The position numbers and the translations under genes were made by a program. From Ga0077560 sp046330395 (GTDB lineage Bacteria; Actinomycetota; Thermoleophilia; Miltoncostaeales; Miltoncostaeaceae), in assembly GCA_046330395.1 (NCBI GenBank), contig JAXLSS010000006.1, positions 1 through 64,000 of the forward strand: a DNA stretch of 64,000 nucleotides, read 5' to 3'. The notes beneath the pieces were generated by a model, which was not told the origin of the DNA, searched no databases, and saw only the letters and a program-made list of their open reading frames with translations. Position 1 is the first letter of the stretch. Each line of letters opens with the position of its first letter. This document shows, piece after piece, positions 39,467-47,255 of this stretch.

Positions 39467-42166
39467 ATGGACGCAACCGCGCACGCAACCGTCCCGGGTC
39501 GGCTGATGGTGCTGGCCGACGCCCCGCACCAGGCCGCCGGCGGTGGGGCGTGGGCGCACCTGGTGGGGCGCGGGTGGCACGTGCACGTGGTGCACCTGCA
39601 CGCTGGGGACACCGCGGGCGTCGATTCGCACGGTGTGCGGCACAGCCACCTCTCACCGTCGGCGGAGTTCGCCGCACTGCACGACCTGGTGAGCCGGCTG
39701 CGTCCGGATGCGGCGCATCTGCACGGCACCGGCGCCGCGTCACTGCGGACGCTGGCGGTGCTGGGCGCCCACGGCGTGCGGGCGGTGCTGGCACCCGAGG
39801 ACTACGCCCCGGTGTGCGCCCGGGGCACGCTGCGCAACGGCGCGGGTGCCCTGTGCGACGGTCCGGCGCTGGAGGGATTGATCTGCCGCGCCTGCACGGG
39901 CGACGAGCGCGCCCCGAGCCGGCCGGGGGAGGTTCGCGACGCGGTGCTGCGGGGCATCCACGCGTGCGTGGTGCCCTCCGATGCGCTGCGGGCTGCGCTC
40001 ACCGCCCACGGGTACCCCGCCCGGATGGTGCGCACGGTGCGGCCCAGCACCGACGTGCACGACGCGCTGTGGGACACGGTGGGCCGCCACCGCACACCGG
40101 GGCGACGCGACCCCGCGGTGCTCACCCTGGTGTTCATCGGCGATCCGGGGGACCCCCGGGCCGCCGCCGGCCTGGCCACCGCGCTGCGCGGGCTGGACCT
40201 CCCGGTGCGGGTGCTGCTGCACGGCGCCGCCGGGCGCGGGCCGGGCCACATGCACGCCGAGGTGCTGGACCTGCGCGACCGCCCCCTGGCCGAGGCGCTG
40301 GCGCAGGCCGACGTGGCCGTGCTGCCCGCCACCGCGTGGGACCCCACGGGTGACCGTGCCGCCACATGCCTGGCCGCGGGCCTGCCCGTGATCGCCAACC
40401 GGGTGGGTGCCCTTCCCGAGCTGATCACCCACGAGGTGGACGGCCTGCTGGTGCCGGCCGCGGATCCCGACGCGTTGCGCGCGGCGCTGGAGCGCCTGGC
40501 CGATGACGCTCTGCTGACCCGGCTGCGGGCCGGTGTGCGGGCGCCGCGCGGGCTGGCGCGCTGGGTGGACGACCTCACCGAGGCGTACGCCGGGCGGCAT
40601 GCCGGGGAGGAGACGCCCCGGGGACCCGTGGCCGTGCGGTGGGTGGGGGACCTGCGGGACACCCACAGCCTGGCCCACATCAACCGTGAGGTCACCGCAC
40701 GCCTGGCCGAGCTGCCCGGCATCGACATGCAGGCGCTGGCCCTGGACGACGAGGCGCCCAGCACCGTGCTGCCGCACCCGGTGGAGGTGGAGGTGCGTCA
40801 CAGCTGGCCGCCGGGCCTGGGGCCCCACGGCAGCGGCCGGATCGCCCTCATCCAGCCCTGGGAGTTCGGGCGGATCCCGCGTGACTGGGTGCAGCCGTTC
40901 CGCGAGGTCGTGGACGAGCTCTGGGTGCCATCGGAGTACGTGCGCGGGATGTACGTCGACGCCGGGGCCGCCCCGGATCGCGTGCACGTGGTGCCGAACG
41001 GCGTGGACCTGGATCTGCTCGCCCCGGAGGGGCCCGCGTTTCCCGTGAAGGGCGTCCCGGACGACGCGGTGCGCTTCCTGTTCCTGGGCGGTGTCATCGG
41101 GCGCAAGGGGCCCGACGTGCTGCTGGATGCCTGGAAGCGGGCGTTCGGACCCGATGACAACGTGGTGCTGATCATCAAGGACTACGGGGAGGGCAGCATC
41201 TACCGCACCTCCCGCAGGGAGCTGCGTGAGGCGGTGCGCGACCGGCGGCAGGCCCCCATCGTGCACCTCACGGACGAGCTCACCGACGCCGAGATCGCCG
41301 CCCTGTATCGCTCCGCCGACGTCCTGGTGCACCCGTACCGGGGTGAGGGCTTCGCCATGCCGGTGCTGGAGGCCATGGCCTGCGGGCGTCCCGTCATCAT
41401 CACGGCCGGTGGACCCACCGACGAGTTCTGCCCCGACGCGGCGTGCTGGCGCATCCGCTCGGAGCGTCGCGAGGTGGACATGGACGAGCTCAACGGCATC
41501 CGCCTCACGGGCAACGTGTGGTTGATGGAGCCCGAGCCCGACCACCTGGTGGAGCTGCTGCGCGAGGCCGTGGCGGTGGGCGCCGAGGGACGTGCCCTGC
41601 GGGGCGCGGCCGCGCGCCGCGCCGCCGAGGAGCTGGGCTGGGACCGCGTTGCCGCCATGTACGCCGAGCGCATCCACGCGCTGCGCGAGCGCCCGCTGCG
41701 CACCCCGGCCGCCCGGCCCGCGGTGATGGACGAGGCGCGGCCGCGGCTGCTGACATCACCGGCATGGCGCCGCCCCGACGAGCTGGCCGCGCTGCTGTCG
41801 GCGTGGGTGCACGGTGCCTCTGCGGGCACGCTGGTGCTCATGGCCGACCCGGATGTGGACGGCGGGGAGGGGGAGCTTGGGGACCTGCTGGTGGCCGCCG
41901 CGGAGCGGGCCGGCGTGGACCTGGAGCACTGCCCCGACATCGTGGTGCGCACGGGCGCGGCCGGCAGGGCGTGGGATGCGGCCCTGGTGGCCGCCTGCGA
42001 CGCGGTGCTGGAGGTCAACCCCGGTGCCCCGGGCCTGGCGCGGCTGGCGCGGGAGGCCGGGAGCCCCGTGGTGACCGCCACCCGGGAGGCCATCGAGGAG
42101 CTCACCGCCCGGGCGGCCGTGCACGCGCCGCACGCCTGGCACAGCGGGAATCCCGCCGGCTCGTAG
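39467..42166 (+). CDS. Multi-module glycosyltransferase (two GT-B units plus accessory domain)
   Basis: 899 residues from the ATG at 39467. The first GT-B-like unit (1 to ~370) ends ATAWDPTGDRAATCLAAGLPVIANRVGALPELITHEVDGLLV. The second (about 385-740) has WVPSEYVRGMYVDAGAAPDRVHVVPNGVDLDLL and HPYRGEGFAMPVLEAMACGRPVI, the GT4 donor-site E..A.G.P motif. The last ~140 residues (AWRRPDELAALLSAW, GTLVLMADPDVDGGEGEL) are a module also seen in the 47252 gene. Cysteines in GALCDGPALEGLICRACTG may bind metal. Probably builds a surface or flagellin glycan from nucleotide sugars. Confidence 0.85.
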   Translation: MDATAHATVPGRLMVLADAPHQAAGGGAWAHLVGRGWHVHVVHLHAGDTAGVDSHGVRHSHLSPSAEFAALHDLVSRLRPDAAHLHGTGAASLRTLAVLGAHGVRAVLAPEDYAPVCARGTLRNGAGALCDGPALEGLICRACTGDERAPSRPGEVRDAVLRGIHACVVPSDALRAALTAHGYPARMVRTVRPSTDVHDALWDTVGRHRTPGRRDPAVLTLVFIGDPGDPRAAAGLATALRGLDLPVRVLLHGAAGRGPGHMHAEVLDLRDRPLAEALAQADVAVLPATAWDPTGDRAATCLAAGLPVIANRVGALPELITHEVDGLLVPAADPDALRAALERLADDALLTRLRAGVRAPRGLARWVDDLTEAYAGRHAGEETPRGPVAVRWVGDLRDTHSLAHINREVTARLAELPGIDMQALALDDEAPSTVLPHPVEVEVRHSWPPGLGPHGSGRIALIQPWEFGRIPRDWVQPFREVVDELWVPSEYVRGMYVDAGAAPDRVHVVPNGVDLDLLAPEGPAFPVKGVPDDAVRFLFLGGVIGRKGPDVLLDAWKRAFGPDDNVVLIIKDYGEGSIYRTSRRELREAVRDRRQAPIVHLTDELTDAEIAALYRSADVLVHPYRGEGFAMPVLEAMACGRPVIITAGGPTDEFCPDAACWRIRSERREVDMDELNGIRLTGNVWLMEPEPDHLVELLREAVAVGAEGRALRGAAARRAAEELGWDRVAAMYAERIHALRERPLRTPAARPAVMDEARPRLLTSPAWRRPDELAALLSAWVHGASAGTLVLMADPDVDGGEGELGDLLVAAAERAGVDLEHCPDIVVRTGAAGRAWDAALVAACDAVLEVNPGAPGLARLAREAGSPVVTATREAIEELTARAAVHAPHAWHSGNPAGS

Positions 42167-42220
42167 GTATCGCCCGCCCCCTGGACCGGGCCCCCGGGAG
42201 GGGCGGCCGGCCACGGGGGG

Positions 42221-45200
42221 TCACGCCGCGTCGGCCGCCGACTCCGATCGCAGGCTGGCGAGGTTGCGCCGCGCGTCGTCGTGGTCGGGGGCCATCTCCA
42301 GGCACGCGGCCAGCATGCGCTCGGCGCCGGCGATGTCACCGGCGGCGTGCATCACCACCGCCAGGTCGGACACCAGCTCGGCGGGGAAGGCCTCCTCCAG
42401 CGCCGCCCACAGGTGTTCGAGGGCGCCCTGCGCGTCGCCCGCCGCGAAGGCGGCCACGCCGTCGCGGTGCCGCTGGCGGGCGGTGCCGGCCAGGTCGGCC
42501 AGCGCCTCCTCCGGCGTGGCGGGCAGCCGCAGGTCGGGGAAACCGTGGCGCTCCCACTGCTTGGCGCCGGCCATGAACCGGTAGAAGAACATGGCCATCG
42601 ACAGGGCCGCCGAGCGCGTGCCGTCCAGCTCGGGCGTCCACCGGTTGTGGATCTCGGCCCGGGCCGCCGCCGTCACCTCGTCCCACGAGCGGGTGGGCCG
42701 GTCGGCATCCGCCTCCGCCTCCTTGGCGGTGTAGCGGTTGAGCTTCTCGACGAACTGGTCCAGGTGGTCGTAGTTGAAGTGCAGGATGGCGTTGTGGCCC
42801 GTGGGCTCCACGTGGTGGAGGTCGCCGGTGATCTCCGGCCGCGTGTGGACCCGCCCGCCCCAGCGCACGGCGCCGCGGCGGAAGAAGCGCAGGTGGGGGT
42901 CGGGGCCGCCCCAGCCGGTGCCCTCCATCCAGGCGCCGCACAGCCAGTTGCGGAACGGCACCTCCAGCGCGTTGCCCACGCCGCTGCGCGCGTACAGGTC
43001 CAGCTGCTCGGCCAGGGGCTCGGGCACCCGTTCGTCGGCATCCAGCACCAGGATCCAGTCGCCCGTGGCCTGCTCGATGGCGAACTGCCGGGCGGGCTCC
43101 ACCACCGAGGTGCGCTCGTGGTCCAGGATGCGCGCGCCGTGGCGGGTCGCGATGGCGCGGGTGCCGTCGTCGCTGTGCATGTCGCACACCACGATCTCGT
43201 CCACCCAGGCCACGCTGCGCAGCGCGTCGTCCAGGTTGGCGGCCTCGTTGAGCGTGTTCACCACCGCGCTCACGGTTGGGGCGCCCTCGGCGCGCCGCCG
43301 TGCCCGCAGGGCCGGCGCCCACGCGAAGTCGCCCAGGCCGGGGCGGGGGGTCCCGCCGGGCCGGTCCTCGGGGACCGGCACCGCGGCGCCCGCGTCGCCG
43401 ATGGCGCGCAGCAGCACGTCCACGCCGCAGGCGCCGCGCACCGCGTCGCGGCGGGCGCCGCGGTTGTCCCGGTCGCGCCGTACGGCGTCCACAGCCCGCA
43501 CCAGGGCCGCCGGGTCGTCGCCGTCAACGTAGGCGCCCGGCCGGCCCAGCACCTCCTGGGCGGACCCGCCGGGCCGGGTCACCACCGACGCTCCGCCACC
43601 CGCGGCCACCAGGGCCAGGCGCTGGTGGGCGGCGCCCAGCGCCACCACCACGTCGGCCTGCGCGGCCATGGCCGAGCGGGCGGCCTCATCGGGTTCGGGC
43701 TCGGTGAGCAGCGCCGCGGGCACGGCCGCCATCACCATGCGCTCCACCTGCTCGGTGCGCACCGAGGGCACCACGGTGACCGGGCCCGCGATGCGGGGCA
43801 GCGCGGCCAGCACCAGCTCGCACACCGCCCGTTCCTCCACCGGCAGGAACACCAGCACGCCGCCGCCGCCGTCGCCACCCGGGGCCGGGACGGCCACGGG
43901 GGGGACCACGGTGACGCGGTGCCGGTCCCAGCCGGCGGCCACAAGTGCCTCGGCCACGGCGTCGCATTCGGCCAGCACAACGCCGGAGTGCCGCGGGGGC
44001 ACCGGCGCGTCCACGCGCAGCAGGTCGGCGTCGCCGGTGTCCAGGCGCAGCACACGCGCGGCGGGGGCGGCGGGACGGCGCAGCGCGGCCGTGATGGCCG
44101 CCGTGCGCGCGGGGGTGAGGCGGGGCGTGATCCACGTGGGCGCGTCCTGCCGCGCCGCGGCGCCCTGCAGCACGGCCACCAGCGCCCGCGCCTCGTCACC
44201 CCGCGCGCCCAGGCCCAGCACGGGCCCGTGCACCACCAGGTCGGCCCCGCCGGCCCGGTCGGGCGGCGGCTGCTCGTGCAGCACCGGGCTGCGCAGGCCG
44301 CCGAACACGCTGAGGAAGCGGGCCTCGTCGCCGGCCAGCCAGTGACCCCAGTACACCCAGAAGCGCTGCGTGTTGCCGGGCGCGTCGTAGCGGCGGTCGC
44401 CCGAGATGCCCTCGTGGTGCACGATGCCCACCGAGCCCGCGTACTCGATGCGGCCGCCGGTGAGGCCCAGCCGCAGGCAGAGGTCCACGTCCTCCCAGCC
44501 GTTGACGTACGTCTCGTCGAACCCGCCCACGCGCAGGAACAGCTCGCGCCGCACCGCCACGCACGCGCCCGTCACGCAGGTGGTGGGGTAGTCGGCGGCC
44601 GCCGCCTCCAGGGTGCCCGCCTCGTGGTGGAACAGGTGGAACGGCGTCACGCGGCCGTTGGCGGCCACGAAGCCGAAGCCCCCATGCTGCAGGGTGCCAT
44701 CGGGGTAGCGCAGTCGCGCGCCCACCGCGGCCACGTCATCGTGGTCGGCCCGCGCCACGAGGGTCTCGATGTCGCCGGGCGTGACCTCGGTGTCGCTGTT
44801 GAGCAGCACCAGCACGCGCCCGCGCGCGGCCTCGGCGCCCACGTTGTTGCCCCCGGCGAAGTTGAGGTTCTGCGGGAGGGCGATGGTGCGCACCCACGCG
44901 TACTCGGGGGCCGACAGGCGCGTCAGGGTGTCGTCGGGGGAGGCGTTGTCCACCACCAGCACCTCGATGTCATCGCCGATGCGCGCGCCCAGGGTGGCGC
45001 GCAGCGATGCCAGGCACCGTTTCGTGTAGTCCCACTTGCCGTAGGCGCAGATCACCACCGATGCCAGCATCGGCGACGGGGGCGCCTCGTCGGTGTCCGC
45101 GGCCTCGGCGGGGCGTGCGGCCCACGGCGGGGGCGCATCCCCGGGCCACACCGACACCTCGATGTCGGGGATCGTCTCCGGGTCGCGGCCCTCGGCGATG

Positions 45201-46510
45201 ACGGCGCGCATCACCTCGTCGCCCGCCGCCTGCGCGTCCTGGTGCGAGGTGGCCGGCACCATCAGCACCGCCGCCTCACCGTCGGGGTGGCGCCGCAGGT
45301 GCGCCACCACCGCGTCATGCAGCAGCGGTCCGCGCGTGAGCACGTCGGTGACGCGGGTGGGGGGTGACACCGCCCCCAGCAGGGTCCGCAGGCGCGCGAC
45401 GGTGACACGGTCGCCCAGCAGCTCGCCCACGTGCGTGTGCGCGTTGTGGCGCAGCGTGGTCCACAGCCGCTCGTCGGTGCACAGGCGCACGATGGCGTGG
45501 GCGATGGCCGCGGGGTCGTCGGCCAGCAGGGTGTCGACCTGGTCGGTCAGGTCCAGGCCCTCGGCGGCGACGGTGGTGGTGACGGTGGGCAGCCCGCAGG
45601 CCATGGCCTCGGCCACCTTGCCCTTGACGCCCGCCCCGAACCGCAGCGCCGCCACCGAGACGCGCGCGGCGTCCAGGTGGGGCCGGGTGTCGGGCACCCA
45701 GCCCACCACCCGGATGTGCTCGTCGGCCAAGGCCTGCAGTTCCCTGGGCGGGTCGGAGCCCACCAGGTGCAGGCGGGTGCCCGGGAGGTCGCGCAGCACC
45801 AGGGGCCACACCTCGCGGGCCAGGAACTCGGCCGCGTCCGCGTTGGGGGCGTGGGTGTAGCTGCCCACGAACACCGCGTCACGGCGCTCGGCGAAGCCGG
45901 GTCCCAGCGGCTGGGGCTCCTGCACGATCGACAGGACGTGCACCGGCACCTCGGGGGCCAGCTCGCGCAGGGCCGCGCCGTCCTCGTCGCTCACCGCCAC
46001 CAGGGCGTCGGCCTGCGGGTAGATCGCCCGCTCGCGGCGCTCGGTCTCCTGCGCGGTGGCCAGGTCGGCCGGGTCGCCGGTGAGCTCCGCGCGCCGCCGC
46101 TCCCGCAGGCTGTGCACATCGACCGTGTCGATCACCACGCGGCTGCCGGGCGCGTGCCGGCGCACGATCGGGATGGCCCATTCGGCGGAGGAGAAGAACG
46201 AGCACCACACCACGTCCGGGCGCATGCGGCGCAGCACCTGGGCGAGCGTCGGCCCCGGGAACTCCTGCCCGCAGTGCTCGAAGTAGCGCTCCGGGTCGAG
46301 CACCTCCACCGGGATGCCCAGCGCGTACAGCTCCTGCAGGCCCTCGGGGCGGCCGGTGCCGATGCGCGACATCAGGCGCACGCGGTGCCCGTCGGCCACC
46401 ATGTGCTTGATGATCCGGATGAGGCGCAGCGAGCCGGCGTTGAGGCTGGCGATCGGGATGTCCGGGTTGAGCACCAGGATCGAGCGCGGCGCCACCGTGT
46501 GCTCACTCAT
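42221..46510 (-). CDS. Giant multi-domain glycosyltransferase (GT4 + GT2 + GT-B-like + GT2 + TPR)
   Basis: 1429 residues. GT4 (1 to ~375, with FGAGVKGKVAEAMACGLPTVTT); a short accessory module (about 385-450); GT2 (about 472-740: SVVICAYGKWDYTKRCLASL, LLNSDTEVTPG, GGFDETYVNGWEDVDLCLRL); a GT-B-like region of weak similarity; and a second GT2 (about 1080-1330: VNTLNEAANLDDALRSVAW, ILVLDADERV) of the LPS heptosyl/glucosyl type. TPR-like helices end the protein (GDAQGALEHLWAALEEAFP, GDIAGAERMLAACLEMAPD). An assembly line adding several sugars seems likely. Its ATG overlaps the methyltransferase gene by 8 bp. Confidence 0.85.
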   Translation of the reverse strand: MSEHTVAPRSILVLNPDIPIASLNAGSLRLIRIIKHMVADGHRVRLMSRIGTGRPEGLQELYALGIPVEVLDPERYFEHCGQEFPGPTLAQVLRRMRPDVVWCSFFSSAEWAIPIVRRHAPGSRVVIDTVDVHSLRERRRAELTGDPADLATAQETERRERAIYPQADALVAVSDEDGAALRELAPEVPVHVLSIVQEPQPLGPGFAERRDAVFVGSYTHAPNADAAEFLAREVWPLVLRDLPGTRLHLVGSDPPRELQALADEHIRVVGWVPDTRPHLDAARVSVAALRFGAGVKGKVAEAMACGLPTVTTTVAAEGLDLTDQVDTLLADDPAAIAHAIVRLCTDERLWTTLRHNAHTHVGELLGDRVTVARLRTLLGAVSPPTRVTDVLTRGPLLHDAVVAHLRRHPDGEAAVLMVPATSHQDAQAAGDEVMRAVIAEGRDPETIPDIEVSVWPGDAPPPWAARPAEAADTDEAPPSPMLASVVICAYGKWDYTKRCLASLRATLGARIGDDIEVLVVDNASPDDTLTRLSAPEYAWVRTIALPQNLNFAGGNNVGAEAARGRVLVLLNSDTEVTPGDIETLVARADHDDVAAVGARLRYPDGTLQHGGFGFVAANGRVTPFHLFHHEAGTLEAAAADYPTTCVTGACVAVRRELFLRVGGFDETYVNGWEDVDLCLRLGLTGGRIEYAGSVGIVHHEGISGDRRYDAPGNTQRFWVYWGHWLAGDEARFLSVFGGLRSPVLHEQPPPDRAGGADLVVHGPVLGLGARGDEARALVAVLQGAAARQDAPTWITPRLTPARTAAITAALRRPAAPAARVLRLDTGDADLLRVDAPVPPRHSGVVLAECDAVAEALVAAGWDRHRVTVVPPVAVPAPGGDGGGGVLVFLPVEERAVCELVLAALPRIAGPVTVVPSVRTEQVERMVMAAVPAALLTEPEPDEAARSAMAAQADVVVALGAAHQRLALVAAGGGASVVTRPGGSAQEVLGRPGAYVDGDDPAALVRAVDAVRRDRDNRGARRDAVRGACGVDVLLRAIGDAGAAVPVPEDRPGGTPRPGLGDFAWAPALRARRRAEGAPTVSAVVNTLNEAANLDDALRSVAWVDEIVVCDMHSDDGTRAIATRHGARILDHERTSVVEPARQFAIEQATGDWILVLDADERVPEPLAEQLDLYARSGVGNALEVPFRNWLCGAWMEGTGWGGPDPHLRFFRRGAVRWGGRVHTRPEITGDLHHVEPTGHNAILHFNYDHLDQFVEKLNRYTAKEAEADADRPTRSWDEVTAAARAEIHNRWTPELDGTRSAALSMAMFFYRFMAGAKQWERHGFPDLRLPATPEEALADLAGTARQRHRDGVAAFAAGDAQGALEHLWAALEEAFPAELVSDLAVVMHAAGDIAGAERMLAACLEMAPDHDDARRNLASLRSESAADAA

Positions 46511-47255
46511 CGCCGGCTCCCCCCGCCACGATCACGAACGACATCGAGTCGCCGTCGGCGAACACCTCCACGCCGCACCGGCAGCGCAGGGCGCTGAAGT
46601 CGTAGTCGTGGCCCCCGCAGGCCCAGCAGCTGTCGGGCAGGTGGGTGCGGCGGTACAGGTGCACCGCGGCCACCGTCCGCGCCAGGTCGGCCACCTCGCC
46701 GGGGCTCAGCAGCGAACCCTCGGCGATCGCCGCGGCCGCGGCGTGGTCCACCGGCAGGCCGATGCGGCGCATGTGGTCCAGCGCCAGCAGCACCGTCAGG
46801 GCGTTGCCGCGCGCGTCCGGCGGGGGGTCGAGGTGCCCCTGCGGGTAGGAGGGGTGCGAGGTGTGGGCGTCCTCCAGGATGTAGACGCCGCCGGGCGCCA
46901 GCACGCGCATCCCCTCCAGCAGGCAGCTGACCTGGTGGTGGGGGTGGTGGGAGCCGTCCTCGATGATCAGGTCGAACCGCTCGCGTTCCAGGAAGCGGCG
47001 CACGGCGTGCGGGTCGCCCTGGTCCAGCTGCGTGAAGCGGAAGCGCGGGTCGACGGGCCATTCCGGCTGCCACGGCAGGATGTCGGCGCCGTCGATGAGC
47101 GCGTCCGGGAAGCGATCAAGCAACCAGCGAATCGAGTTGCCCCGGAACACGCCGAACTCGGCCACGTGGCGCACGTCCAGCGATGCCAGGAACGGCTCGT
47201 AGAAGTCCACGTAGCCGTGCCAGAAGACCTTGTCGGTGGTGTCCAGCAGGCTCAC
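46503..47255 (-). CDS. Class I SAM methyltransferase with C-terminal zinc ribbon
   Basis: 250 residues. SAM site VAEFGVFRGNSIRWL, then ADILPW, FDLIIEDGSHHPHHQV and LAPGGVYILEDAHT, the CmcI/cephalosporin-hydroxylase-like type common in sugar clusters. The C-terminus has CWACGGHDYDFSALRCRCG, a probable zinc site. Sugar O- or N-methylation is inferred from location. It overlaps both neighbours, so the three genes form one unit. Confidence 0.82.
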   Translation of the reverse strand: MSLLDTTDKVFWHGYVDFYEPFLASLDVRHVAEFGVFRGNSIRWLLDRFPDALIDGADILPWQPEWPVDPRFRFTQLDQGDPHAVRRFLERERFDLIIEDGSHHPHHQVSCLLEGMRVLAPGGVYILEDAHTSHPSYPQGHLDPPPDARGNALTVLLALDHMRRIGLPVDHAAAAAIAEGSLLSPGEVADLARTVAAVHLYRRTHLPDSCWACGGHDYDFSALRCRCGVEVFADGDSMSFVIVAGGAGDE

